Below the pieces are notes generated by a model, which worked only from the letters and a program-made list of their open reading frames with translations, was not told where the DNA came from and did not search any database. Positions 53,458 to 64,000 of a stretch of 64,000 bases of DNA are shown in pieces. Source of the DNA: Amblyomma americanum (taxonomy: Eukaryota > Arthropoda > Arachnida > Ixodida > Ixodidae). Both the position numbers and the translations under genes were made by a program. The DNA is taken from the NCBI RefSeq assembly GCF_052857255.1, contig NC_135500.1, positions 104,474,048-104,538,047 of the forward strand. The letters run 5' to 3'. Each line of letters opens with the position of its first letter. Position 1 is the stretch's first letter.

Positions 53458-53928
53458 GGGGGTTTGAGAAGAAGACGAAGACCTAGTGGGCGGCTACGAG
53501 TCTTCTTCTAGCTCTGTGTTTTCGCTCTTCGCGGTCTTCTCGCGTGTAACGAGGGGTCGGACAGTGCCCTCCGTGAGACCGAACGCTGACGACGCTCCTA
53601 CGGAGAAATTCCCGGCAAGGTGGGCGCCTTCTCAAGTGAGAAAACACAACCGGAACCCTCAGGGGCAAGCTAGGCTTAGCTCGGTGCTGCCGAGCGAGGC
53701 CACGCTACGCGTCTGCATGGATTCTGCGTTGTCGACGACAGCTACGCGGATGCCCGCTGTGTTGCCGCCTGACGCAGCCTCCACGTCTACGCAATCGTCA
53801 CCGCCTCCGGGCCTCCAGACTGCGCCGTCTTCCGATGCTACGACTTTGGCATGTCTGCTACAACGTCTCTGTACCAATGACACTCCCTCAAGAAACTGTG
53901 CCCGTCGCGCCGGTTCAGTATTCCTACC

Positions 53929-54074
53929 TGTGATAAATATGAAATGTGGCAAGTGCGCTGCACGCACTCGCGCGCATGGGGGAGAGAAGACGACGAAGGA
54001 GGAGAATACAGATCGGCTCGACCGTATGTTACGTGTACTTTTTCATTGCTAATTATCATTACTACGATACAACA
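53929..54074 (+). repeat. 5' LTR, 146 bp, of young Gypsy element
   Basis: Starts TGTGATAAA and ends GATACAACA (TG...CA). It differs from the 3' LTR by about five substitutions and one indel. CTACC precedes it (53924-53928). A primer-binding-type sequence 'tggcgacgagg' follows at about 54080-54090. Confidence 0.9.
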
Positions 54075-54137
54075 TATTTTGGCGACGAGGATGCTGTTTT
54101 TATTCGGGACCTTCACGTGGCCTGCTCACCATCCGTC

Positions 54138-57100
54138 ATGAGCTTTTCTGGGCTTCAGCCACCACCACCCTTCCTGCCGACTCCTGGTCGTCCTGCCCTT
54201 CCATGGGAGCAATGAGAGCTGGCGTTCCGGAATTACATGCTGGCCTCTGGTGCCTTTTCTCTGGGCGCGGACAGGCGGAAGGCCATCCTGCTGAAATGCC
54301 TCGGACTGGAAGGTCAGCGCATTTTTTATACATTGGCGCCGCCGTCGTCCACTCCAGCGCCTACAGCTGTGGCTTCGCACTCCGGTGACGAGGCGCCCCG
54401 CCTTGACGAATTTGATGCGGCGATACCCATCCAGTCGGAGCATTACAAATCGTCCGTGAATGTAATCGCCGCACGTCATCGCTTTCGCCGTCGAGTTCAG
54501 GCTCCAGGAGAGACAACCGATGAGTACGTCGCTGTCCTTCGCAGCCTTGTCGGCGACTGCGGGTTTTGGACCAGGGCGGACGATATGATCAGGGACCAGC
54601 TGGTGGAGAAGACCTCGAGTTGCCATCTGCGTGAGCGCCTACTCAAGGAAGGCTCCTCCTTGACTCTGTCGCGCGCCATGCTCCTTGCTCGACAGTGTGA
54701 GCAAGCTTCCCGGGAAGCCAGGGAATTGGCTGAGGAGGACGCTCCAGTACATCGTGTGAGATGCGAGCGCGGATCGAGACAAACACCACCTCAGGCCCAT
54801 TGCTGCAAGTGCCAAAGTCAACCAACACAACCTGCTGCTGCAATACCAGAGCGCATGTGCTACCGCTGCGGTTCTACAACTCACCTAGCGAACAACCCTG
54901 CATGCCGAGCCCGCAACCGCAAGTGTCGTCGGTGCGGCAAGGTGGGCCATTTCGACTCTCTCTGCAAGTCGTCCGACCGTCCTGTTCAAGTTCAGCAAGT
55001 TGCAGATACTGCTGACACATCGTCGATGCCGGATGGCTCTAGCAGTGCGTCTATTCTCAATGTGGAAAGTCAAAAAAACGGAATTTTCGCCTCAGTACTG
55101 ATTGAAGCCAAGTTTATCCGCTTCCTGATTGACACCGGCTTATCTGTGTAAATTATTTCTGAAGATCTATACCACCGATTCTTCGCTAAATGTTTCCCGC
55201 TTAAATCAACTGCAGTTCAACTATTGGACTATTCTAAGTCTCGGATTATAGTCCAAGGGTGTTTTGTTGCCACAGCAAAGTTCCACGACCGTACCGCCTG
55301 CATCCTGTTGTACGTTGTCTCGGGAGGCACAACGCTGCTGGGCCTGGATTCCATTGCCGCTCTACAATTAAAGATCAAAGGTGCATCGTTGGAATGTCTT
55401 TCCATGACACCTGATACGCCTCTGTTACCTCCTGAGCTACGTCCACACTTCGAACATCTCTTCTCCAAGGAACTCGGAGTTGCTCGTGGCTACGTGCACA
55501 AAGTCAGAGTGCAGGATTCCGTTTCTCCTGTTGCTTGCAAGCTCCGACGGCTGCCGTTTGCCATTCGTCAGCAGGTGTCCGAGGAACTCCAGAAGCTTGA
55601 AGCTCAAGACATCATTGAACGGGTCGACGCTTCCAAGTGGATTTCACCCATAGTCGTGGCTCGGAAAAAAGATGGCTCCATCCGAATGTGCGTCGAATTG
55701 CGTGAGCCGAGCAAGGCTACTGTGGTCGACAGTTTTCCTTTGCCTCAAACGGAAGAACTTCTACATAGCTTGGCCGGGTCACAGCGTTTTTCGAAGTTGG
55801 ACCTTGCTTCGGCTTACCATCAAGTACCACTTAGCCCTGAGAGTCGGGAATTGACCACATTCATTACCCATGATGGCCTCTTCCGCTTCAAACGAGTGTG
55901 TTTCGGCCTTGCTTCGGCGCCTTCGGCTTTTCCGAAGATGATGCACTTAATTTTAAAAGGGTGCAAAGGTGTCCTCTTCTACATCGACGACATCATAGTC
56001 CATGGCACCTCCCGACAGGAGCACCTGACCAACCTTCGTGCTGTTCTCGAGCGCCTGTCCCAAGCCGGACTCAAGCTCAACCGCAAATGTGTCTTCGATG
56101 TTCCGAACCTCACTTTCTTGGGGCATGTTGTCAGCGGTGAAGGACTGTTTCCGCTTTCTTCTGCCATCGAGGCGATTACGAAGGCTCCGACTCCATCTAA
56201 CATCAGCGAGCTTCGCTCCCTCCTTGGACTTGCGGGTTTCTACTCCAAGTTTATCCCGCATTACTCCGACGTCGTTGAGCCTATGCGCGCCTTACTTCGA
56301 GGCAGCGACTCCGCCTTCACTTGGACTGCTGCTGCGGATTCAAGCTTCAAACTACTGAAGTCCATGTTGACGTCATGTGACGTGTTGCATTTTTTTGATC
56401 CTGCCCTTCACGTGTTCGTAACGACTGACGCTTCCGGATATGGCCTTGGGGCAGTGCTTCAGCAAGACAACGGTCATTTCCTGCAAACCGTTGCGTTTGC
56501 CTCCCGTACCTTGACACCCCAAGAAAGAAAGTACTCTGTTGGTGAACGTAAGGCCCTAGCTTGCGTTTGGGCGTGCGAACGGTGGCACGTGTATTTGTGG
56601 GGCCGGCCTTTTGTTCTACGCACCAACCACAGTGCACTTGTCATTTTGCTGTCGACGAAAGGAACGGGCCATCGGCCGTTGCGAATTTCACGTTGGTCGT
56701 CTCGCCTGTTGTGCTACAACTACACTGTAGAGTACCGCAAAGGCAATGACAACTCTGTTGCGGATGCTCTGTCTCGCCTTCCCTTACCGACCACATCGTG
56801 CAGTGAGCCCAGTGAGTTCGACGCCAGTGATGACGACTTCGTCTGCCTGCTATCGCCAGCCGTGACTCTACAAGAGCTTCAAGAGGCAACCATCAGCGAC
56901 GCGGCAGTTTCTCAAGCCATTCAGTTTACATCGGTGACATGGCCGGACAAGAAATCCCTACCGGAGAACCTTAGGCCATACTATCTCCTGCGCTCGGAGC
57001 TGTCCGTCGTGCAAGGCGTCTTGTACCGAGGTGACAGGCTCGTCGTTCCCGAAAGTTTGCGTCGACGCCTCATGGACATCGCGCACGAGTCACACCCCGG

Positions 57101-58333
57101 GATCAGCCGCACGAAAAGTCGACTGCAAGAGCTCTACTGGTGGCCGAGAATGGACGAGCACGTCGAAGAAATGGTACGGACATGCGTCGTGTGCCTGTTC
57201 TGTGACAAATCGGCTCGTCCGGTGGCAGCTCCTCTGCAACCTGTCGCCTTCCCAGAGAAACCTTAGAATAAGGTTGCCATTGATATCGTGGGGCCTTTCG
57301 ACCAAGCTCCCAGTGGCTGCCACTTCGCGATTACTTTCATGGATTATTACAGTAAGTGGCCAGAAGTTGTCTTCGCTGATGCCATCACAACTCAAACCGT
57401 TCAAGAATTCCTGCTTGGCCTCTTCGCTCGTGAAGGTTACCCTCAAGAGATTGTCTCTGACCACGGACCTCAATTTTCATCGATGGCCATGCAAACTTTC
57501 CTTCGCGAACGGGGGATACGCCATTGCTACTCTTCAGTGTACTATCACCAAGCTAATGGACTCGTTGAACGATTCAATCGAGTGCTTAAGTCCTACATTC
57601 AGCTAGCTCTGTGCGAGCGACGCGACCTACGTGCAGCGATTGTGGACTACCTCGGTGTCTACCGCTGTACGCCCCATGCCACGGCAGGAATTGCACCAGG
57701 TGTCCTACTTCATGGCCGGTTGCCACGCACAAGACTTAACGTCGTAGGACTGCCGGATCAGTCCTTCTCAATGGATCCGACAAAAGCGCTTAAGCTTTTG
57801 CGGCAGAGGCTTGACGAGAAACAAGCGCAATACAAGCTTTATGCGGACCAGCGGAGTGGCGCACAGTGTCGTGACTTTCATATTGGCCAGTACGTGCGTG
57901 TCCGCAAACCAAATGTGCGAGGCAAACTGTCAGCTCGGTTTTCGGAGCCTCGGAAGGTTGTGGAGCAGCGTGGACCTGCATCTTATCTGCTGGATGATGG
58001 GCGAGTGTGGCACTCGCCCAAGTTTTCTGCGGTTCGCCCAGCGGTTCCTCAGCTCCAGCGGCCCTTTTCGCTGACATTTCGCCGCCTATCGACGTCAGCC
58101 GAATGCCGCCGCCCAGTCCACAGTCCGGAACCGTGGTCCAGGGTCCTCCTTCGGACGCGCCTTCAATCCATATGATGCCAGCCGTTCCGTCCGCTCCGGA
58201 ATCGGCAGCCGCTCCTCAACCCTCGTGTAGTAAATCCACAGCGGCAACTGCGGCTTCACCTCCTGCGCCGCCTCGCCGAAGTACTCGCAAAAAGAAGCGG
58301 CCCGCATGGTTCAAAGACTATGACATCCACTAG
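54138..58333 (+). pseudogene. Gypsy gag-pol polyprotein with three stop codons
   Basis: One frame from ATG 54138 to about 58040, then a shift to the frame ending RRSTRKKKRPAWFKDYDIH at TAG 58331-58333. The Gag capsid-like region is followed by knuckles CYRCGSTTHLANNPAC and CRRCGKVGHFDSLC. The protease motif FLIDTG has Asp at 55131-55133. The RT has KLDLASAYHQV and YIDD (55980-55991). RNase H has TTDASGYGLGAVLQQ. The integrase has HESHPGISRTK...CVVCLFC (zinc), then Asp 57282-57284 (IDIVGPF), Asp 57459-57461 (SDHGPQF) and Glu 57567-57569 (GLVERFN). Stops are TGA 54213-54215 (probable Trp), TAA 55149-55151 and TAG 57264-57266 (probable Trp). Catalytic residues are otherwise intact. Confidence 0.9.
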
Positions 58334-58363
58334 ACATTTTGTTTTTTTTAAGTGCGGCGGAAA

Positions 58364-58510
58364 TGTGGTAAAGATGAAGTGTGGCAAGTGCGCTGCACGC
58401 ACTCGCGCGCATGGGGGGAGAGAAGACGACGAAGGAGGAGAATACAGATCGGCTCGACCGTATGCTACGTGTACTGTTTCATTGCTAATTATCATTACTA
58501 CGATACAACA
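58364..58510 (+). repeat. 3' LTR of young Gypsy element
   Basis: Starts TGTGGTAAA and ends GATACAACA. It contains the GC-rich 'gcacgcactcgcgcgcatgg' block, as in the 5' LTR. CTACC follows at 58511-58515. Confidence 0.9.
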
Positions 58511-59699
58511 CTACCAAGGGCCGTCACCAGCGTCTGAGCCTCCTCCACAGATGCCTCCCGTGAGTCAAGGCTCTCTTCCGCCTTCAGCGAACTCGTTCCG
58601 CGTTACCATCAAGCCTACATTTTGCTTTGATATGACTGCCATCCCTGCCCGGAATGTTCAAGCCACAATTGACCCCACTCTTGGCTCTTCAAACTACTGC
58701 GGGTTTGTCGTTCTTCGCCCATCGAACACCATCACGGTAAACTTTCCATCCTTGATGGACGCCCAGAAAATGTGTGCAGTTACGCGGATCCCCCTAGATG
58801 GCAGCAAGCGTGTCCCGGTGCAAACATATTTTGCATCTGGTCCTGACATCCTCCGCTGCATGGTTTATTATGTCGACAGCGCGAGCCCTCCCGAGGAGGA
58901 GCGCGCAAATATTCGCTGCTCAACTCACGTAGTACTGCAAGCGGGCCTATAAGGCACCAGGGCTCATACCTGCTCATCCTGCAAGGCCCGTTGACTCTCG
59001 CAAAGTACCTTACCTACTACGGTGCGATTGGGAAACCACAGCCCTTTAGACCTCGTCGTATTTTTTGTTATCACTGCCATAAAGAAGGACATATGCAAAA
59101 TACCTGCCCTAATTCAGCAGCTGTGGCCAACATGAATGAACCAACAGTTCCTTGTGCCCTGTGTAAATCGCCGGACCATGAAATTCGCTCCCCCGCTTGT
59201 CCAAAGAAGACGCAAGCCAAGAAGTTTCACAAGTCGCCTGCAAAAATGAATGTTCCTACAAGTAATCGCTTTGCAGCTCTCGCATGTGACGACGACTTCC
59301 TTGAACTTCTTTTATCTTAGCCCGCTGCTCAGCATACGTCTCCTCACCACCGTACATTTGCACAAGCGGCTCACCTTCCCGGATTAAATGGCACGCCAAA
59401 ACGTCCAGTGCATCCATCACATGTGGATACCACAGATGAAGACACAGCGTTAAACATTGCAGTCGCGGAGGCTCGCCGACGACTAGACGAACTCACCCAA
59501 CGCCGGGAACAGCGTCGTTCTCAATCCTCTCGACGAATTCTAATAATTCGGGAGCAATCATCAGAGGAATCACCTCCAGTAAGCACTTGGCCACAATCAG
59601 GTGCCGACCACCTGATTGCCGTGACTACACCGACAGTGGATAAGATAGCGCTTATTAAGCAGGTGACATCCCTCATCGTGGAAGCTCTTCGGCCTCGTC

Positions 59700-62600
59700 A
59701 TGGATAGCGCATCATCATCTATGGCTGTGCAGTGGAACTATCGAGGATTCGCTAATAAAGGCCTCTGAAGTGAACATCCGCCTTCGCGACGGAAAGCTGA
59801 AGGCATGGGCGTTCCTACTTCAAGAGCATAATGCACTTTCACGCCTTTCAGGTTTCTGCGCAAACCATTCACCCTCTATCCCTGATCGCTATTGCACCGC
59901 CTCCTCCCTCAGCCCAGGTAAATCTTCAATTTATATTCACAGTTCAGTTCCACACACACCGCTCGACCTTTCACGAAGGTGCAACACACCTCAAGAGGTT
60001 GTCGCCCTTCTAGTAAAACCTGCACGCACACCCCTTGTCCTAGTTTCTTTTTATAGTCGTCCTGGCTCCGCATCTTCCAATCTGGGATGGGTTCGTTTTC
60101 TACGCTCTACCTACTCGGGTATCCTTATTCTAGTTGGTGGTGACTTCAACGGCGCACACACTGCGTGGGGTTACCCATCGGATTCCTCAAGGGGTGCACA
60201 TATCCAAGGGAGCTTTTCGGAACATTCTTTTCAACTTTTAAACCACCCCAAAACTTCTACCCGCTCATGAGATCGCCCTTATTCACCTGATTTGACTTGG
60301 CAATTAGGCCCCTGTAACCCTCGTTGGGCTGTTGATTATGATACTTGGGGTAGCGATCACAGTCCTATTTTTATCTGCCTCACGCCTACTCGTCTACAGA
60401 AAATACGCCGCACTGTACGAATAACATCATGGGACTCTGTACGCGCAGACAATCATTTATCTACATTCAGCCCTTCTTTAGCACTGTCTATTCTCTCTGC
60501 TGTTCTCGCTACTCACACTATTACCACTACTGTAAATGAAGACGACCCAAACCCGGACATGCATCTCTTGAATCGGTGGGCTCTTCGTCGCCAGGCGGAT
60601 CTTTACGCTACTCGTCACCCCGATGACCCATCGGCTCTTTCTACTCTTCACCGCGCTACCGCACGGGCGCGGCGCTATGCAAAGCGGCTAGGCAGGCAAC
60701 GCTGGGCTGCATGGTGTGCCCGCCCGTCCTCTACGCAGGGCAATCGACATCTTTGGATAGTATTTCACGACATGGAGCGCCCTTCTCAGGTTGCAGATTA
60801 CACAGAGAGCATTCGCTTCGCGCTAAATGTGGATGAGGACACATTTGCACAACAAGCGGCCCGTCAATTTTTTCCAAACCATGACTGCACCGCTACGTCT
60901 CCACCTGACTTATCGGTAACAGAGCCCCCCGATGGGATTACTTCTGACCTCACCATGGCAGAGCTGCAGGCCTCCATCGACCGTTTAAAAACTACTACTA
61001 CTCCCGGGCACGACGGCATACCTAACTCCTTATTCCGTAACTTGGAAGGGAGGGCTTTGCAAACCCTACTTGATACTTTTAACGAAGTGTGGCTTTCTGG
61101 CGTCACGCCGGGAGACAGGAAACATTCTATGGTGGTTCCAATACCCAAGTCCGGTCAGCCTCAAGTGTCTCTCTCGGTCCTTCGTCCAATTTCCCTTACG
61201 CTTACCATCTGCCAGCTTTATGAAAACATTCTAGCCGCACGCTTTTCGCGGTGGCTGGAATCCCATGATTGTTACCCAGATTCTCAAATTAGTTTCCGCC
61301 CACAAGTTGGAACGGAGGACGGCCTTGCTACTTTGGCTGCTGACGTGCTTGACCGCTCTCCACAGAGACACCTTGTACGAACCGTAATCGCTACAGACAT
61401 AACAAAGGCGTATGATAAATTCCTTCACTCTACCATTCTTGCCTCCCTTCAAACTCTTGGTCTCCTTCACCGGTTCCTCCTCTCCATTCACGCCTTTTTA
61501 GCAAATGGAACCTTCAGCGTGCGTGTCCACGGAATGCCCTGTGGTAACTTCACTTCCAATAGAGGAATGCCGCAGGGCGCCGTTATCGCCCCCACAATAT
61601 TTATTGCGGCTTTAATTCCTCTCGTTCGAGCCCTAGAGACCATCCCTTCTATCCGCGTACTTGCGTATGCTGATGATATAAGCTTGTGGTGCTGTCATCC
61701 AGATGCGTCTATTCATGAGTCGGTCCTTCAGCACGGGCTGGATGTATTGACATCTCGCCTCCCACCTCTGCGTCTAACACTCTCTCCTGCTAAATCATGT
61801 TTCATTCGCATTGCATATAAAGCCGACTTACAGAGAGCTCCCCCTATAAATTTTACGTTACATAATTCTCTGATTCCTGAGGTAGAAACTGTTCGTATTC
61901 TTGGTCTTCTCCTCCATACATCCGTATTCTTGATCTTCTCCTCCATACATCTGGGACTGGCACCCCGTGGCTGACAGCCACCCCTAAATCGGCTCACGTT
62001 TCTCTAGGTCTGATTCGTCGCATAGCTATACGCTCTGGTGGCGCACGTGCTCATACGGCCCGCCAGCTTGTGCGCTCTATCTTTCAGTCACGGATAGTAT
62101 ATCAGGCACAATTTCAATGTCTCACCCGCAGACAATGGGACTCCCTTGAAGCTATCAATCGTGAGGTTATGCGCGTCATAACTTATCTGCCTCGTTTAAC
62201 ACCCATGCCTGTGCTACAGGAGTTCACCCAACTTAATACACTCAGTGAACTCATCGACCAACGGGTGCCAAATAAAGCTCGAAAACAGTCTCTCCAACTT
62301 CGTCGTTTAAAGACACTTCCTCCGTGGTAATATTGCCAGCTCACTGTCAATCGCCCCACTGTTTCTCTGTCGGTATCAGCAACGTATGTGCCTGAAGGGT
62401 ACATATTGTACACAGATGCATCACATTCTGTAGAGACGGGGAGTTACTGCTGTGTATAGTCCATCTCATCCACATCTCAACTCTCGCGCGACGTATACTG
62501 CGGATACGTGCACTCCCCAGTCATTGGAACTTCAAGCCATTTATAATGCCATTGCTTCCCTTCCGCTCGTTCCAACATTCAATACAGTTAATATTTACAG

Positions 62601-63222
62601 CGACTCCCGCGCCGCCCTTAAACAGCTTAAGGCTGTTCGACGGACATTCCACATGTCACAATCATTTCATTTACTCTGCGCAAAATATCCATGTCCTGTG
62701 CGCATACACTGGATTCGCGGCCATGCCCAGGATCCACATAACATTCAAGCGAATGCTATGACTTATCTTCGCACATCAGACGACCCGCCACCTTCCCCTC
62801 TTCCCCCAGATGCTTTCCTGTCTGATGTTTATGATTCCAAAGTTCTGCGCCAGCGAACACGCGCTCTAATTCCTCCGTGTTCGCACCCTCTCCCCCGTAG
62901 TCTTACTCGGCAGGAGGAGGTATCCGTGCGCCGGATTCGGGCAGGGGCTGCTCTGACACCATCTGTCCGTCATCGGTGGAGTGCCAAAGATCTGCCAGCA
63001 CCTGACAGCTCCCCTCACTGTAGCGCTGCACTGGACATTTGTGATGTGCGGCACTTGTTCTGGACGTGCCCAGTGATGGCTGCTATAAGAAAACGGCTCC
63101 TCAGGGAGGTAGGCCTGGGGTGGAACCGTGAAATTGACTACGTGAAGTGGACTAGGGACAACCATTTCATTAGCAACCTCTGCGACTACCTCACCTCAAC
63201 GGCTCTTCACTCCTCCTTTTAA
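59700..63222 (+). pseudogene. LINE ORF2: endonuclease, RT, RNase H, finger
   Basis: Starts at ATG 59700. A TGA near 59765 breaks the beginning (AVQWNYRGFANKGL), and the frame resumes with KAWAFLLQEHNALSRLSGF (Glu motif), VGGDFNGAHTAWGYPSD, a TGA at 60268-60270, and WGSDHSPIFICLTP. The RT has TTTPGHDGIPNSLFRNLEG, LRPISLTLTICQLYENIL, IATDITKAYDKFLHSTIL, RGMPQGAVIAPTIF and YADD at 61666-61677. A 29 bp tandem duplication at 61894-61951 then shifts the frame. Later segments are LYTDASHS, QSLELQAIYNAIASL, NIYSDSRAALKQL and RIHWIRGHAQDPHN (RNase H), with CDVRHLFWTC near the end. The final stop is TAA 63220-63222. Confidence 0.85.
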
Positions 63223-63309
63223 CTTTCTATCCCGTGCATTCTTTCCCCCTTTCCTTTTTCCAACTTATGCCTCATGGCTCACTTCTCGATTAAAAAAAGA
63301 ACAGAAAAT

Positions 63310-63675
63310 TACTACTAATGGTATTTTTTTGCAAATGCCGTAAAGGGGACAGAGAATAGCAACGTTGAAAGCATACCATCAGTTCACCAAATAGTTAAAA
63401 CGTACTCAATGGACTAAGGATCGTGAGCACTTGCAACGGAGTCCATTTACTTTTGAAATAGCTTCTCTAATTATGCTCTCTGTTAGGAAATATGCAGTTC
63501 ATGCCGAACACACCTCTTCGAAAAATGCGTCACACACGCCTACTGCACTTTAGCGCCCGACAAGGGCGAGCATGTGGCCTCCCAGCCCGCACAGAGGGCC
63601 GCTGCTGGTACCCCTAGGAGTAAACGAGCCGCTTGTTACGCAAAAGCAAAAGTGCACCTGGATCATCGCGCTCAC
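63310..63675. other. No gene recognised; intron of the Myb-like gene
   Basis: Lies between the LINE and the Myb exon donor (GTGAGC, read on the minus strand at 63675-63670). Nothing else is recognised. Confidence 0.45.
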
Positions 63676-63989
63676 CTGTGTTCAGCGGCCGCGATGCCTG
63701 CGTCGTGGCGGGAGATGTACACTTCTTTTTTCCAGAACTGCCGCAACTTGTCCGCTGTTTTTTTTGCTGGCCCCTCTGCATTTAAAATATCTGCGAGCTC
63801 CCGCCACAACAGCGCTTTGCTTGCTTTTGTCATTTCTGGCGTCAAAACAGATGACCCTTTCACGATCCACGGGTGTTCCTCCATAAACTCCCGAAGCAGA
63901 GTACGCTGTCGCGGCGAAACATGGCGGCCAAGATGCCGGCGAGTTCCTGCTTCTGGTATTACGAGCCTTCTTGCCAGAAACGGAACCAA
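63676..63989 (-). pseudogene. Harbinger Myb/SANT-like protein, N-terminal exon
   Basis: The reverse frame contains QRTLLREFMEEHPWIVKG, LTPEMTKASKALLWRELADI and KTADKLRQFWKKEVYISRH, a Myb/SANT-like DNA-binding domain with the characteristic spaced Trp/Phe residues and basic helix. Such proteins help PIF/Harbinger transposases bind DNA and enter the nucleus. The exon ends at a GTGAGC donor (63675). The 5' end of the gene may extend past the window. This exon itself shows no lesion, but the downstream exons carry a stop, so I class the gene as a probable pseudogene. Confidence 0.6.
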
Positions 63990-64000
63990 AGGCAGACGAA

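Larger units (their letters stand above)
53929..58510 (+). mobile_element. Ty3/Gypsy LTR retrotransposon, nearly intact, 4,582 bp
   Basis: Short LTRs (146 and 147 bp, about 96% identical) flanked by the 5 bp duplication CTACC (53924-53928 and 58511-58515). A single gag-pol frame covers almost the whole interior, as in compact Ty3/Gypsy lineages such as Mag-like elements. It has inserted into ORF1 of the LINE at 53458-63298. Limited LTR divergence and only three internal stops make it the youngest element here. Confidence 0.9.
53717..59707 (+). pseudogene. LINE ORF1: Gag-like protein with zinc knuckles, interrupted
   Basis: ORF1 starts at ATG 53717 (MDSALSTTATRM). Near 53868 the frame must shift to reach PVAPVQYSYQGPSPASEP across the Gypsy insertion (53929-58510). 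Downstream are FRVTIKPTFCFDMTAIPA, VNFPSLMDAQKMCAVTRI and MVYYVDSASPPEE (TAA/TAG near 58950), then FCYHCHKEGHMQNTC and CALCKSPDHEIRSPAC (two zinc knuckles, about 59067-59210). The end is ALNIAVAEARRRLDELTQRR and LIVEALRPRHG, with TAG 59705-59707. At least three frame changes or stops exist besides the LTR insertion. The protein would coat the LINE RNA. Confidence 0.8.
53458..63298 (+). mobile_element. Full-length two-ORF I-group LINE, split by Gypsy element
   Basis: A non-LTR retrotransposon of about 5.25 kb once the 4.58 kb Gypsy insertion and its duplicated target are set aside. The 5' UTR runs 53458-53716, ORF1 starts at 53717 and contains the LTR element, and ORF2 starts at 59700, overlapping the ORF1 stop (ATGGATAG). 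ORF2 ends at TAA 63220-63222, and the 3' end carries an A run at 63291-63298. The near-perfect flanking duplication and full length indicate a complete insertion. It belongs to a family different from 26159-32346. Confidence 0.8.
46485..64000 (+). mobile_element. PIF/Harbinger DNA transposon, two genes, partial
   Basis: I infer one element from a PIF/Harbinger transposase (+, 46720-50528) and a Myb/SANT-like gene (-, 52228-53075 and 63676-63989). Both proteins typically accompany each other in this superfamily. The genes converge. Between the Myb exons lies a 9.8 kb LINE insertion (53458-63298). Without guests the element would be about 6 kb. The left end may be near 46485 ('ggggccaaatccgactgcag'). 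The right end is beyond the window, so the terminal repeats could not be verified. Confidence 0.55.

Overview
This 64 kb window is animal nuclear DNA and consists almost entirely of transposable elements. I could not support a single host protein-coding gene. The most telling repeat is a tRNA-derived SINE present in about 15 pieces. Its head carries pol III A- and B-box-like sequence (GGTTCGAACCC), its body is conserved, and it ends in (ATT)n. From memory this SINE resembles those abundant in hard ticks. Together with I-group, RTE and CR1-like LINEs, Ty3/Gypsy elements, a PIF/Harbinger element and an IS630/mariner-like transposase, it points to an arthropod and most probably an ixodid tick. 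No database search was possible, so that assignment is inference.

Layout. 0-16 kb holds dead 5'-truncated I-group LINE copies (endonuclease-RT-RNase H type), SINEs, short diverged tandem repeats and a long (AAT)n tract. 16.4-17.4 kb is a broken, intron-bearing DDE transposase. 17.4-19.3 kb is a minisatellite of about 15 units of roughly 105 bp, with a SINE inside. 20.3-23.9 kb is a long minus-strand LINE. 26.2-32.3 kb is a 6.19 kb full-length LINE with two ORFs, inserted into a SINE with a 9 bp target-site duplication (TSD). 36-46.5 kb is a nested stack. One I-group RT is split by an RTE-type LINE and a CR1-like LINE lying head to head, and the RTE is itself split by a 5.0 kb Gypsy element with TSD ATATC.

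46.5-64 kb looks like one large PIF/Harbinger element with two convergent broken genes. The transposase (+) has apparent introns and is interrupted by a 1.45 kb fold-back LINE. A Myb/SANT-like partner (-) has its N-terminal exon separated from its C-terminal exons by a 9.8 kb insertion. That insertion is a complete two-ORF LINE, which in turn carries a 4.58 kb Gypsy element (TSD CTACC, LTRs about 96% identical) with a nearly intact gag-pol.

Every element examined has at least one inactivating lesion in this sequence, such as a stop, a frameshift or a lost catalytic residue. The genes therefore do not form a working pathway. The value of the window is its stratigraphy of insertions: several boundaries are exact enough to order the events. 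I found no convincing new functional system. The most unusual structures are the two-gene Harbinger with nested guests, the LINE fold-back, the tRNA-like head on the RTE element and the SINE chimeras.
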